From contig NZ_KB217478.1 of the NCBI RefSeq assembly GCF_000331305.1, positions 2,818,151-2,882,150 on the forward strand: DNA of 64,000 nucleotides, in the 5' to 3' direction. A program made the position numbers and the translations under genes. Below are positions 1 to 10,153 of this stretch, piece by piece. The stretch comes from Calothrix sp. PCC 7103. Lineage in GTDB: Bacteria > Cyanobacteriota > Cyanobacteriia > Cyanobacteriales > Nostocaceae. How positions within the stretch are numbered: position 1 is the first letter of the stretch; each line of letters begins with the position of its first letter. A model generated the notes under the pieces. The model was not told where the DNA came from. It ran no database searches and worked only from the letters and a program-made list of their open reading frames with translations.

Positions 1-3000
1 CAGCTTGTAGCTGTAGCTATACAAGTAGCAGATATTTTGCATGGACTAACCCTTGCGCGGGTTATCCATAAAGACATCAAACCTGCGAATATTCTTATAC
101 ATCCACATAGTCAGCAAATAAAACTAATTGACTTTAGCATTGCCTCGCTGCTACCTAGGGAAACTCATGAAATACATAGTCACAATCTACTCGAAGGCAC
201 ATTAGCTTATTTGGCGCCAGAACAAACAGGAAGGATGAATCGTGGGATTGATTATCGTGCTGATTTTTACTCGTTGGGGATAACTTTATATGAGTTATTG
301 ACAGGAAAATTGCCGTTTGGGGTTGATGACCCAATGGAGTTGGTGCATTGCCATATTGCAAAATACCCTCGCTTAGTACATGAAATTAACTCAGAAATTC
401 CCCCTGTACTGTCACTGATTGTAGAAAAATTGATGGCGAAAAATGCTGAAGACCGCTACCAAAGTGCATTAGGGTTAAAGTATGACTTGGAACGCTGCTT
501 GTATAAGTTAAAAGAAACTGGCAAAATCGAAAGCTTTGAAATTGCACAGCGTGACATTTCCGACCGTTTTGTCATCCCTGAAAAACTTTATGGTAGAGAA
601 GAAGAAGTCAAAATATTGTTAGACGCTTTTGAGAGGGTTGCTGGCAACTCATTACAAACGGATGAAACGGATACTGTTAGAAAATCTGCTGCAGAATTAA
701 TGTTGGTAGCGGGTTTTTCGGGAATTGGTAAAACTGCTGTTGTTAATGAAGTACACAAGCCAATAGTAAGGCAGCGTGGCTATTTTATTAAAGGAAAATT
801 TGACCAGTTTCAGCGCAATATCCCCTTATTTGCATTTGTCCAAGCATTTCGAGATTTGATGGGACAACTGCTTACTCAAACTGATGTAAAGCTTCAACAA
901 TGGAAAGCTAAAATACTACAAGCTTTAGGTGAAAGCGCACAGATAATTATTAAAGTAATTCCAGAATTAGAACGTATTATTGGGCAGCAACCTGTTGTAA
1001 CGGAACTTTCAGGAAATGCAGCGCAAAATCGCTTTAATTTACTATTTCAGAAATTTATTCAAGTTTTTACTACTATTGACCATCCGTTAGTTATTTTTAT
1101 CGATGATTTGCAGTGGGCTGATTCTGAATCGTTGAAACTGATGCAATTATTACTAAATGAAGCAAAGACGGGGTATTTATTATTAATCGGCGCCTATCGA
1201 GACTCGGAAGTGTTTGCGGCACATCCGCTGATGTTGACCTTGGAAGAGTTGCAGAAAAATAATATCGTATTAAATACTATTACCCTGGCGCCGTTAAAAG
1301 AAACCCATCTTAATCAATTAATTGCCGATACTCTCAGTTGTACAACTCAAATAGCTTCACCGTTAACGCAACTAGTTTATCAAAAAACAAAAGGCAATCC
1401 ATTTTTTAGCAACCAGTTTCTGAGAGTTCTGCATGATGATGGATTAATTACTTTTAACTCGTGTGAAAGGCAGGTGGGATGGCAGTGTGATATTGCTCAA
1501 GTTCAAGCAAAGGCAGTTACCGATGATGTTGTTGAATTTATGGCATTGCAGCTACAAAAGTTACCATCACAAACCCAGAATGTGCTAAAACTGGCTGCGT
1601 GTATTGGTAATGAATTTGATTTAGCGACACTGGCAATTGTTTGTGAAAAATCTCAAGTAGAAACAGCCGAAGATTTATGGAAGGCATTGCAGGAAGGGTT
1701 AATATTGCCTACTACTGAGTTTTACAAGTTTTTCCAAGATAGTGACAATGAGAAAACGACTCAATTATCCACAATTGGTGACCAATTACCTAACTATAAA
1801 TTTCTTCACGACCGAGTGCAACAAGCTGCTTATTACCTAATTCCAGAAGCTCAAAAACAAGCAACGCACTTGAAGATTGGACAATTGATGAAGAGTAATA
1901 TATGGTCGGTAGAGCGGGAAGACATTATTTTTGCAATCGTTAATCAATTAAATATAGGCGCCGCCTTAATTACTCAACAAGAAAACTTAGAAGAGTTGGC
2001 ACAATTAAATCTCCTAGCAGGACGCAAAGCCAGAGCCGCAACAGCGTATGAACCTGCTTGGTATTACGCGAGTACAGGTATTCAGCTTTTAGAAGATTCT
2101 TGGCAAGAAGCTTATGACCTAACTTTAGCGTTGTATGACCTAGGCGCTGAAACAGCTTATCTTTGTGGTAAGTTTGAACAGATGAAACTGTTATCAAATG
2201 TTGTATTAGAACAAGCTAAAACCCTGCTTGACAAGGTGAAAGCTTATGAAGTTAAAATTTTCACTTGCGTCGCACAGAAAAAACCATTGGAAGCTATTGA
2301 AATTGGGCTACAAGTGCTGAAGCTATTAGAAATTAGCTTTCCACAAAAGCCTACAGGTGAAGACATCGGTAAAGCAATAGCGTACACAGGTTCACTAATT
2401 CCTGAGAATGGTATTGAAGACTTAATTAATCTTCCCGAAATGACTGATGCTTCCAAGATAGCTACTTTAAGTATCTTGAAGAGTATATCTAGTTCTGCTT
2501 ACATAGCCAACCCGCCATTACATTTGCTAATTCTCTTGTCAATGGTAAATTTATCTATCCAATATGGAAATGATCCCCTATCCACAACTGCTTATTCTGC
2601 TTACGGAACAATTTTATGTGGCGTCGTTCAAGACATTGAAGCTGGCGGAAAATTTGGCAAACTAGCTTTAAAATTATTACAAAAGTATAACAATCAAGAA
2701 AGAAATTCTCACACATTCATGCTGGTTGCTACATTTACAATGCATTGGCAAAGTCATGTTAGAGAAGCACTATCACTTTTACAGTTAGGCTATCAAAATA
2801 GCATAGAAGCTGGGGATTTACAACATGCCGCTTGGAATCTCTTCTTTGAAAGTCAATATTTATGTTTTGTTGGTCAGGAACTTAGCCAGTTAACAGAGAA
2901 GATGGCTAACTACAGCAAAGCTTTTAATCATCTTAAACAAGAACTGCACTTTAATTATCATCAGATATTTAGGCAGTTTGTATTGAACTTAACTGGTAGC

Positions 3001-5718
3001 TCGGAAACTCCATTTATTTTAGTTGGTGAAGCTTACGACGAGTCAAAGCTGCTACCACAACATCAGCAAGCAAATGACACAACCGCACTTTACTATTTTC
3101 ACCTGAATAAACTTATTTTATGCTATCTATTTGAAGAATTATCTCAAGCTGTAACAAATGCTACAATAGCAGAAACATATTTAGAAACAGCAACAGCAAC
3201 GTTGTTAGTTCCTATATTTAATTTTTACGATTCTCTAGTACGACTTGCAGTCTATCGTCATTGCTCAACAATTGAGCAAAAAAGCCTTATGGAGAAAGTA
3301 GAGTTAAATCAAGAAAATATGAAGAAGTGGGCGATTCACGCTCCAATGAATCACCAACATAAGTACGAGCTAGTTGAGGCAGAAAGGTATCGCCTCTTAA
3401 ACAACAAAGTGGAGGCTATTGAATCTTACGACAAAGCTATTGCGGGAGCGCGCGCAAACGAGTACCTTAACGAAGAAGCACTTGCTTTGGAACTAGCTGC
3501 TAAATTTTATCTTGAATGGGGTCGAGACAAAATCGCTCAAACTTACATGCAGGAAGCTTACTACTGCTACGCACGTTGGGGCGCCAAAGCTAAAGCATCT
3601 GACTTAGAAAAACGTTATCCGCAATTGCTACAGCCCATCCTGCAACAAAAACAACTTCGCCTCAATAGCTTAGAAACAATTTCTACTATCATCAAATCGG
3701 CGCGTACAGTTAATCAATCCACACAAACATCTACTAGTAACAGCACTTCAATCTCGTCCGTTTTAGATTTTGCTACCATCCTCAAAGCTTCTCAAACCCT
3801 TTCTGGGGAAATTCATTTAGATAAATTACTTACCTGTTTGCTCAACACTATCATTGAATCCGGCGGCGCCAGTTTCGGCGCGCTAATGTTGCTGTGGGAT
3901 AATCAGTTGTGGGTAGAAGCCATTGCTATAGAAGGACAAGAACCAATAATTTTACAAGCTAGTAGTATTGATAACAGTTCTGATGTTCCCGTTAGCCTAA
4001 TTTACACTGTTAAACGTAGCTTGCAAACTGTTGTGATCAACGATGCGACAAAAGAGGATTCTTTGCTAAGTGACTCATACATTATCCAGCAGCAGCCCAA
4101 GAGCTTATTATGCACTCCTATATTAAATCAAGGTAAACTTCTAGGCATTTTGTATTTAGAAAATCACCTAGCGATAGGAGCATTTACAAAAGAACGTGTT
4201 GAAGTTCTCAACCTTTTATGTACCCAAGCTGCTATTTCCCTAGAAAATGCTCGACTCTATCAAAAATCTCAAAATTACGCTCAACAACTCGAAGACTCGT
4301 TAGCTTCACTTCAAGAAAACGCCAGATTGACAGCTTTCCGAGCAGATGTAGATAGGATACTCACGCAAGATTTTAGTCTAAAAGAAACTCTCCAACGCTG
4401 TACCGAAGTTGTTGTTCAGCAACTCGATGCAGTATTTTGTCGAATCTGGACATTGAATTCGGAACAAAAAATCTTAGAACTACAAGCAAGTGCTGGGATA
4501 TACACTCACATAAATGGTTCTCACAGTCAAATTCCTGTTGGTAAATTCAAAATTGGATTGATTGCTCAAGAACGTAAACCACATTTAACAAATCAAGTTT
4601 TGGAAGATTCTCGCATTAGTAACCAGGAATGGGCAAAACGCGAAGGGATGGTAGCGTTTGCAGGATACCCACTTATTGTTGATGGGCAGGTTGTGGGTGT
4701 ACTAGCAATGTTTGCTCGTCAAATTTTATCTGAATCGCTTTTAGAATCATTGGAATTTGCAGCAAGTGAGATTGCACTAGGTATTAAACGCAAGCTATCA
4801 GAAGAAGCGCTGCTACAATCGGAAACTCAACTGAGACAAAAAACGACTGAATTAGAAAATGTTTTGCATCAGCTACAGCAAACACAAACTCAGTTAGTAC
4901 AAAACGAGAAAATGTCTTCTCTAGGTAACTTAGTTGCTGGGGTTGCACATGAAATTAATAACCCGATTGGGTTTCTTAAAGGTAGTCTTAATAATGCTCA
5001 AGAGTATGTAAAAGATTTACTCAAATATATACAATATGTCCAGCAACATCATCCACAACTGGCGCCTGCTGTCAATGATTTTGCCGAAGAAGTTGATTTA
5101 GAATTTCTAGCTGAAGATTTACCCAAACTAATTGCTTCAATGAAAGGGGCAACAGCGCGCATTCAAGATATTAGCACAAGCCTCCGCACTTTTTCCAGAG
5201 CCGACACAGACGAAAAAGTCGCTTGTAATATCCATGAAGGAATTGATAGTACCCTATTAATTTTAAAATATCGTCTCAAAGCAAACGAGTTTCGTCCTGC
5301 CATAGAAGTAATTAAAGCATACGGCAAATTACCACCTGTTAAATGCTTTTTAGGACAACTCAACCAAGTATTTATGAATATTTTGGCAAACGCTATTGAT
5401 GCAATTGATGAACAATCTCAAAAGTATTCATTCGATGAATTAAAAGCAAATCCCAAACAAATAACAATTTCAACAGAAGTTTTGCAAGCTTCTAACACTG
5501 CTGTAATTCACATTAAAGATAACGGTTCTGGAATGTCAGAAGCTGTAAAGGCGAAAATTTTCGACCATTTATTTACAACCAAGGGTGTAGGCAAAGGTAC
5601 TGGGTTGGGGTTAACTATTGCTCATCAAATAGTTGAACAAACCCATGCAGGTAAAATAATTTGTAATTCGGCGCCTAACATAGGAACTGAGTTTGTAATT
5701 AAGTTACCACTTATATAA
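1..5718 (+). CDS. Ser/Thr kinase-AAA ATPase-GAF-histidine kinase hybrid (5' partial)
   Basis: The frame is open from base 1, so the N-terminal kinase lobe lies outside the window; the TTG at 37 is not a real start. A protein-kinase catalytic loop HKDIKPAN and a DFS in place of DFG lie within the first 50 codons. A STAND-type ATPase follows, with Walker A GFSGIGKT near 712-735 and Walker B IFIDDLQWAD near 1095-1125. Then come a long helical TPR-like region, two GAF domains (about 3780-4240 and 4340-4790), a coiled coil, a histidine kinase with phospho-acceptor motif AHEINNPIGF (near 4945) and an ATPase with DNGSGM and GKGTGLGLTI (5518-5625). Known family: large multisensor hybrid kinases common in filamentous cyanobacteria. 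The signal sensed is unknown. It converges with ald across a 43-base gap holding a hairpin. Confidence 0.93.
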   Translation, partial: QLVAVAIQVADILHGLTLARVIHKDIKPANILIHPHSQQIKLIDFSIASLLPRETHEIHSHNLLEGTLAYLAPEQTGRMNRGIDYRADFYSLGITLYELLTGKLPFGVDDPMELVHCHIAKYPRLVHEINSEIPPVLSLIVEKLMAKNAEDRYQSALGLKYDLERCLYKLKETGKIESFEIAQRDISDRFVIPEKLYGREEEVKILLDAFERVAGNSLQTDETDTVRKSAAELMLVAGFSGIGKTAVVNEVHKPIVRQRGYFIKGKFDQFQRNIPLFAFVQAFRDLMGQLLTQTDVKLQQWKAKILQALGESAQIIIKVIPELERIIGQQPVVTELSGNAAQNRFNLLFQKFIQVFTTIDHPLVIFIDDLQWADSESLKLMQLLLNEAKTGYLLLIGAYRDSEVFAAHPLMLTLEELQKNNIVLNTITLAPLKETHLNQLIADTLSCTTQIASPLTQLVYQKTKGNPFFSNQFLRVLHDDGLITFNSCERQVGWQCDIAQVQAKAVTDDVVEFMALQLQKLPSQTQNVLKLAACIGNEFDLATLAIVCEKSQVETAEDLWKALQEGLILPTTEFYKFFQDSDNEKTTQLSTIGDQLPNYKFLHDRVQQAAYYLIPEAQKQATHLKIGQLMKSNIWSVEREDIIFAIVNQLNIGAALITQQENLEELAQLNLLAGRKARAATAYEPAWYYASTGIQLLEDSWQEAYDLTLALYDLGAETAYLCGKFEQMKLLSNVVLEQAKTLLDKVKAYEVKIFTCVAQKKPLEAIEIGLQVLKLLEISFPQKPTGEDIGKAIAYTGSLIPENGIEDLINLPEMTDASKIATLSILKSISSSAYIANPPLHLLILLSMVNLSIQYGNDPLSTTAYSAYGTILCGVVQDIEAGGKFGKLALKLLQKYNNQERNSHTFMLVATFTMHWQSHVREALSLLQLGYQNSIEAGDLQHAAWNLFFESQYLCFVGQELSQLTEKMANYSKAFNHLKQELHFNYHQIFRQFVLNLTGSSETPFILVGEAYDESKLLPQHQQANDTTALYYFHLNKLILCYLFEELSQAVTNATIAETYLETATATLLVPIFNFYDSLVRLAVYRHCSTIEQKSLMEKVELNQENMKKWAIHAPMNHQHKYELVEAERYRLLNNKVEAIESYDKAIAGARANEYLNEEALALELAAKFYLEWGRDKIAQTYMQEAYYCYARWGAKAKASDLEKRYPQLLQPILQQKQLRLNSLETISTIIKSARTVNQSTQTSTSNSTSISSVLDFATILKASQTLSGEIHLDKLLTCLLNTIIESGGASFGALMLLWDNQLWVEAIAIEGQEPIILQASSIDNSSDVPVSLIYTVKRSLQTVVINDATKEDSLLSDSYIIQQQPKSLLCTPILNQGKLLGILYLENHLAIGAFTKERVEVLNLLCTQAAISLENARLYQKSQNYAQQLEDSLASLQENARLTAFRADVDRILTQDFSLKETLQRCTEVVVQQLDAVFCRIWTLNSEQKILELQASAGIYTHINGSHSQIPVGKFKIGLIAQERKPHLTNQVLEDSRISNQEWAKREGMVAFAGYPLIVDGQVVGVLAMFARQILSESLLESLEFAASEIALGIKRKLSEEALLQSETQLRQKTTELENVLHQLQQTQTQLVQNEKMSSLGNLVAGVAHEINNPIGFLKGSLNNAQEYVKDLLKYIQYVQQHHPQLAPAVNDFAEEVDLEFLAEDLPKLIASMKGATARIQDISTSLRTFSRADTDEKVACNIHEGIDSTLLILKYRLKANEFRPAIEVIKAYGKLPPVKCFLGQLNQVFMNILANAIDAIDEQSQKYSFDELKANPKQITISTEVLQASNTAVIHIKDNGSGMSEAVKAKIFDHLFTTKGVGKGTGLGLTIAHQIVEQTHAGKIICNSAPNIGTEFVIKLPLI

Positions 5719-5724
5719 TACGTA

Positions 5725-5746
5725 GGTTGGGTTCCCGAACCCAACC
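5725..5746. terminator. Hairpin between convergent genes
   Basis: GGTTGGGTTC and GAACCCAACC form a perfect 10-bp stem around CC between the ends of the kinase and ald genes. There is no U tract, but the position suits a bidirectional terminator. The same GTAGGTTGGGTT-type sequence recurs just after murD (38832-38865), so it is also a dispersed repeat. Confidence 0.55.
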
Positions 5747-5761
5747 CAACCCACACATTTA

Positions 5762-6853
5762 TCAACTTACCAAGTCGGGAAATACAGACTGTACTGCTGG
5801 ATGTACTAAGCGATGATTTTGGACATTGACTCCTTTAGCTAAAGCAGGATTAATTTCCAAAGCTTTTAATCCTAAATTAGCTAGCTGTTGTATATAAGGC
5901 TGTGTGCTGTTATTGAGTGCTTGGGTAGCTGTCCAAGGTACTGCACCCGGCATATTCGGTACACCGTAGTGAACTACGCCTTCTTCGATATAAACTGGGT
6001 TGGTATGAGATGTAGGATGTAAAGTTTCTATACATCCACCTTGGTCAACTGCTACGTCCACAATTACAGAACCCGCACGCATTTGTTTAACAAGTGTACG
6101 TGATACTAATATAGGTGCCCTTTTTCCTAGCACCAATACGGCGCCAATTAGTAAGTCAGCATCTTTAACAGCAGTTTCAATATGAGCAGAGTTACTATAA
6201 AGCAATTCAACGCGCGAACCGAATATTGTCTCTAAATAACTCAATCTATCGACATTTACATCTAATATCTGAACCGAGGCGCCCATACCAACAGCAATTC
6301 TAGCAGCTTCGGTTCCAACAACCCCACCACCTAAAATTACTACCTTGCCCGGTTTAACACCAGGGACTCCACCTAACAGTACTCCTCTACCCCCCTGTTG
6401 ACGCTCTAAATATCTGGCACCAAACTGTACAGATAATCTTCCGGCAATAATACTCATTGGGGTTAGCAATGGTAATTTGTTGGCGCCAGCTTGTTCTACA
6501 GTTTCATATGCTATAGCAGTAACACCACAATCAATTAAATGCTCAGTTAACTTACGGTCAGCAGCTAAATGTAGATATGTAAATAATATTTGCTCTTTTT
6601 GTAAAAATTTATACTCATGTTCTAAAGGTTCTTTGACCTTGACTACTAACTCACGATTCCATACGGCTTCTTGAGTTGGCACAATTTCGGCGCCAGCATG
6701 GAGATAATCATCATCACTAAATCCAGCACCCACACCTGCTTGCGTCTCAACATAAACGCGATGACCACTTTCTCGCAACACGCGCGCTACTGAAGGACTC
6801 AACCCAACTCGAAACTCTTGGTCTTTTGTTTCCTTGGGAATACCAATTTCCAT
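5762..6853 (-). CDS. ald: Alanine dehydrogenase
   Basis: 363 residues, the usual length for Ald, which interconverts L-alanine and pyruvate plus ammonia with NAD. The N-terminus [18 protein letters not shown] is the AlaDH/PNT signature, and a Rossmann glycine motif [14 protein letters not shown] lies at about residues 170-183. The conserved lysine and histidine of the pyruvate site fall in VKVKEPL (about 70-76) and YLHLAADR (about 93-100). Single gene, convergent with the upstream kinase. The 260-base gap to the next gene is AT-rich and must hold its promoter. In heterocystous species Ald supports nitrogen metabolism; that role is inference here. Confidence 0.96.
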   Translation of the reverse strand: MEIGIPKETKDQEFRVGLSPSVARVLRESGHRVYVETQAGVGAGFSDDDYLHAGAEIVPTQEAVWNRELVVKVKEPLEHEYKFLQKEQILFTYLHLAADRKLTEHLIDCGVTAIAYETVEQAGANKLPLLTPMSIIAGRLSVQFGARYLERQQGGRGVLLGGVPGVKPGKVVILGGGVVGTEAARIAVGMGASVQILDVNVDRLSYLETIFGSRVELLYSNSAHIETAVKDADLLIGAVLVLGKRAPILVSRTLVKQMRAGSVIVDVAVDQGGCIETLHPTSHTNPVYIEEGVVHYGVPNMPGAVPWTATQALNNSTQPYIQQLANLGLKALEINPALAKGVNVQNHRLVHPAVQSVFPDLVS

Positions 6854-7116
6854 TGACTGCCTCTGATTTAATTTTGCTTTAGTGTAGTTTCTCTTAGACT
6901 AAGTTGCCAGTTTGATACGTTAGATACGAATAACTAATCCGTGGCATATTTTATTTTTGTTTACAGTATTTCCAGCCGTTTCTTGACTATTGGCTCATTT
7001 TAACTAAAATATATAAAGAATAATTACGTTTTGTAACAAAACTAGTTTGCTTTAATCGAAAGCAAAAGTGTCACAAACTGCTATAAACTTAAGTTTGCCT
7101 TATTGAGGTACTGTAA

Positions 7117-7290
7117 ATGATGACTCAGCCACAACCTAGCATTACACCCAAGCTCGAAGAACCCAAGTTTGGATTTAATGAGTATGCCGAACGTCTGAAC
7201 GGTAGAGCTGCCATGATTGGATTCCTCCTAATTGTCGTGATTGAATACGTCACTGACAAAGGAGTTCTAACTTGGCTCGGTTTACGATAG
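7117..7290 (+). CDS. High-light-inducible protein (HLIP/CAB-ELIP family)
   Basis: A 57-residue protein. The single transmembrane helix carries the chlorophyll-binding signature ERLNGRAAMIGF at about residues 25-36, followed by a hydrophobic stretch. HLIPs are one-helix thylakoid proteins that bind chlorophyll and carotenoid and protect photosystem II assembly intermediates under light stress. Two ATG codons stand in tandem (7117, 7120), and either could be used. The gene is monocistronic and is followed by a good intrinsic terminator. Confidence 0.93.
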   Translation: MMTQPQPSITPKLEEPKFGFNEYAERLNGRAAMIGFLLIVVIEYVTDKGVLTWLGLR

Positions 7291-7356
7291 ACTTGCCGGA
7301 AAACATAGTGTATAAGTTGTAGTCTTAGTTGTAACCTTACAGGTAAGGCTTCGTTG

Positions 7357-7389
7357 CCAGCCGATTATTAAAGTATCGGGCTGGTTTTT
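7357..7389 (+). terminator. Rho-independent terminator of the HLIP gene
   Basis: CCAGCCGAT pairs with ATCGGGCTGG (one bulged G) around a 9-base loop, followed directly by TTTTT. It lies 67 bases after the HLIP stop codon. Confidence 0.85.
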
Positions 7390-7622
7390 AATACATATGA
7401 ACTTAATAATGACTTAAATACTGTAAAATGCCGTCTATCGCAAGATTGATGCTCACGGTTATAGTAATACCAATGTCTTAGCTCCGTGCTGGTAAAATGT
7501 CTTCCCCTGCTACATATGAATCAAAATTATAATAAATAATGATGGAGTTTCATTATTTGGCGCCGACTACAGGTGAAGCATTTTAGGTAAATTTATACAA
7601 AAGGCTAAAAGAAAAAGCTGTG

Positions 7623-7925
7623 ATGAATATTGCGTTACCTCGTTTATTAAAATCTACATATCGTCGAGAACCAGTAGTTAGCGGATTAATTACCGTAGGG
7701 GTAGTTGATGCTGTAATTGGCGGGTTCGGTGACAGTTGGTCTTTATTCGCTTTTGGTTTAGGAACAGCGGGTATAACATTGGCGTTACGGTGGTGGCGCC
7801 TATCTGGGCAAAGTCGTCCTTTACCTCAAGAAGAACAACCAGTAAAGCAGCTTTACCTACCTGAACGCTCTTCAAGTACATCATTACCAATGTTGAGCGT
7901 TACTAAGAAAAGACCCCCTCAGTAG
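7623..7925 (+). CDS. Small conserved-looking membrane protein, unknown function
   Basis: 100 residues from ATG 7623, which directly follows a GTG. A hydrophobic segment near residues 18-57 (glycine-rich, then ITLALRWW) suggests one or two membrane helices, with a charged, proline-rich cytoplasmic tail. I do not recognise a named domain. It looks like one of the many short cyanobacterial hypothetical proteins. The 230 bases upstream, after the HLIP terminator, show no other gene. Confidence 0.6.
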   Translation: MNIALPRLLKSTYRREPVVSGLITVGVVDAVIGGFGDSWSLFAFGLGTAGITLALRWWRLSGQSRPLPQEEQPVKQLYLPERSSSTSLPMLSVTKKRPPQ

Positions 7926-7929
7926 AAGA

Positions 7930-8156
7930 GTGGAAAGTGCTGAGTGCTGAGTGTTGAGTATTAAGTGCTAATTAAGTATTATAGAAAGTGCTTATAACTG
8001 TCATTCTGAGCGTAGCGTAATGCGGAGCATTTGCCGCAGGCTAAAATCTCTAAGATGCTTCACTCGTTCAGAAGCCACCACGACACAAGTGTACATTTTA
8101 TCCGTTTGCTTTTTAACACAGAGACACGTAGAGACGCGATTAATCGCGTCTTTACA
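7930..8156. repeat. Dispersed intergenic repeats
   Basis: Three repeat types stand side by side: AGTGCTGAGTGCTGAGTG-type tracts (about 7935-7960, seen again at 11300-11370); a TGTCATTCTGAGCGTAGCG-type block (about 8000-8060, related blocks near 18190 and 34975); and the palindrome AGACGCGATTAATCGCGTCT (8133-8152, related copies at 12085 and 62675). No gene is visible here. The block abuts a truncated dedA gene. Confidence 0.7.
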
Positions 8157-8159
8157 TTG

Positions 8160-8392
8160 TCGGGAATTATGGGCAAGCAACCGATTATTAAAATCCAAAT
8201 ATTGAGCAAGTTTTGTGATGCTGCAAACCCTGCGGCAACAAGTAAACTATCACCTGGTAAAAAAAAGCCAATCAGCAATCCGGACTCAGCAAAAATGATA
8301 GCCCATATGGCTAAATAGCTAAATCCTTTCAGGGACTCGATTAAGGCTCGAACATCTAAATGCATATAATTATTTGTAACAGCACAAAGCAT
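8160..8392 (-). pseudogene. Truncated DedA-family membrane protein
   Basis: The N-terminal quarter of a DedA/SNARE-associated membrane protein is readable: the first ~75 residues include the family motif ESGLLIGFFLPGDSLL and a following AAGFAASQ segment. DedA proteins are normally about 200 residues. Here the match ends near 8170, where the reading frame runs into the dispersed repeat block and then codes for repeat sequence to a stop at 8060. This looks like a gene cut by repeat insertion or deletion, and the product is very unlikely to be functional. Confidence 0.8.
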
Positions 8393-8521
8393 TGCATAGA
8401 ATATCTTACCTTTTATAGTTTTTTCAGGATGGAAATTAAAATTAAATTTAAGTAAATTTGTTATGTAGTGTTACACGATATACATTAATCTTGACCCTCG
8501 TAATATTGTGGTGAAAATAAT

Positions 8522-9304
8522 ATGCAAAGATATTTAAAGATGATTAGACTATTTTGGAGTGCTGCGATAGCTGCCGAAATGGAATATCGGGTTAATTTTA
8601 TATTGGCAAGTTTAAGTAGCGTAGGAAACTTGGCGGGTAGTTTGTTTGGTTTATTTTTATTTTATCGCAAAGGCTATTATTTCGCGGGTTGGTTATGGGA
8701 AGAGGCTTTATTAGTTCTAGGTGTTTTTACTCTGCTTCAAGGCTTTGCAGCAACATTTTTGGCGCCAAATTTAAATAAAATAGTTCGTCATGTTCAAGAA
8801 GGTACACTCGATTTTGTTTTGCTCAAACCCGTAAAAAGTCAGTTTTGGTTATCATTCCACACTTTATCACCTTGGGGATTGCCAGACTTGATTTTTGGTG
8901 TAGTACTAATTGGCTACGCAGGAACTCGTCTTGGTATAGAGATTAATAGTTATTTAATCAGCTTAATACCTATATCTTTTGGGTTGGTTGTACTGTATAG
9001 CTTATGGTTCATGCTCGGCGCCACAAGTATTTGGTTTGTAAAGATTTATAACGTCACTGAAGTTTTACGTGGTTTACTAGAAGCAGGTAGATATCCAATG
9101 GTCGCTTATCCAACAGCGTTTAGATTTTTCTTTACATTTATAGTGCCAGTTGCATTTTTAACGACTATTCCAGCAGAAGCAATGTTAGGTAGAAGTCAGG
9201 TTGGTTGGTTAATAGGCGCCGGAGTGTTAGCAGTTGGTTTATTCTTTTTATCATCGTGGTTTTGGCGGTTTGCACTACGGTTTTATACTAGTGCGTCTAG
9301 CTAA
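8522..9304 (+). CDS. ABC-2 type transporter permease (COG3694/DUF990-like)
   Basis: 260 residues with about six hydrophobic segments. The opening motif of an aromatic, charged first helix, an FLAPNLNKIVRHVQEGTLDF segment and the LLKPV motif are typical of the ABC-2 permeases usually found as pairs with an ATPase. No partner permease or ATPase lies beside it, so the rest of the transporter must be elsewhere. The substrate is unknown. pdxJ follows after 51 bases and may be co-transcribed. Confidence 0.85.
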   Translation: MQRYLKMIRLFWSAAIAAEMEYRVNFILASLSSVGNLAGSLFGLFLFYRKGYYFAGWLWEEALLVLGVFTLLQGFAATFLAPNLNKIVRHVQEGTLDFVLLKPVKSQFWLSFHTLSPWGLPDLIFGVVLIGYAGTRLGIEINSYLISLIPISFGLVVLYSLWFMLGATSIWFVKIYNVTEVLRGLLEAGRYPMVAYPTAFRFFFTFIVPVAFLTTIPAEAMLGRSQVGWLIGAGVLAVGLFFLSSWFWRFALRFYTSASS

Positions 9305-9355
9305 CGAAAAGGGTAAAATACTAATTTTATGGATTTTGGATAAGGAATAACGAGG

Positions 9356-10081
9356 GTGACTCTAACACTTGGGGTGAACATCGACCACATTGCTACCATT
9401 CGTCAGGCTCGTAGAACGGTAGAACCAGACCCTGTAGCAGCAGCAGTATTAGCAGAATTAGCAGGTGCCGATGGTATTACTGCACATCTACGGGAAGATA
9501 GGCGCCATATTCAAGATAGAGATGTACGGTTATTACGACAGACGGTACGTACACATTTAAATTTGGAAATGGCTGCAACTGAAGAAATGGTAGCTATTGC
9601 ACTTGACATTAAGCCAGATTATGTAACTTTAGTGCCTGAACGTCGCGAAGAAGTAACTACCGAAGGTGGTTTAGATATTGTTGGGCAAATTGGTAGAATT
9701 GGAGAAGTTGTTGATAAACTGCAAAGCGCTAATATTCCTGTTAGCCTGTTTATTGATGCTGAACCTGCACAAATAGAAGCTTCTACGAAAGTGCGGGCTA
9801 AGTTTATTGAGTTACATACAGGTAAGTATGCTGAGGCAAAAGATGAAAAGAGTCGTAAGCATGAGTTAGATTTTTTAGCTGCTGGATGCGAACAAGCTTT
9901 GCAGGCAGGGTTAAGAGTCAACGCGGGTCATGGACTTACTTACTGGAATGTATATCCTGTCGCGTGTCTTCCTGGAATGGAAGAGTTGAATATCGGGCAT
10001 ACTATTATTAGTAGGGCTGCACTAGTTGGTATTGAGCGTGCTGTCCGCGAAATGAAAATGGCAATACGCGGCGAATATTAA
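9356..10081 (+). CDS. pdxJ: Pyridoxine 5'-phosphate synthase
   Basis: 241 residues, the usual PdxJ length. It joins 3-amino-2-oxopropyl phosphate and deoxyxylulose 5-phosphate in the last step of DXP-dependent vitamin B6 synthesis. The N-terminal [14 protein letters not shown] and the C-terminal GHGLTYWNV and [11 protein letters not shown] motifs are diagnostic. The start is GTG at 9356, preceded by AACGAGG; no in-frame ATG fits the family N-terminus. Confidence 0.97.
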   Translation: MTLTLGVNIDHIATIRQARRTVEPDPVAAAVLAELAGADGITAHLREDRRHIQDRDVRLLRQTVRTHLNLEMAATEEMVAIALDIKPDYVTLVPERREEVTTEGGLDIVGQIGRIGEVVDKLQSANIPVSLFIDAEPAQIEASTKVRAKFIELHTGKYAEAKDEKSRKHELDFLAAGCEQALQAGLRVNAGHGLTYWNVYPVACLPGMEELNIGHTIISRAALVGIERAVREMKMAIRGEY

Positions 10082-10153
10082 TATGTGTAGAGATGTCATA
10101 GAGGGGTTTTTACTGCGAAATCTCAAGTATTGAAAACACAAGCCATAACTTCT

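Noticed and set aside
37-39. TTG start of the large hybrid kinase
   Set aside because: The frame continues open to base 1 and the kinase domain is cut before its N-lobe, so the gene begins outside the window.
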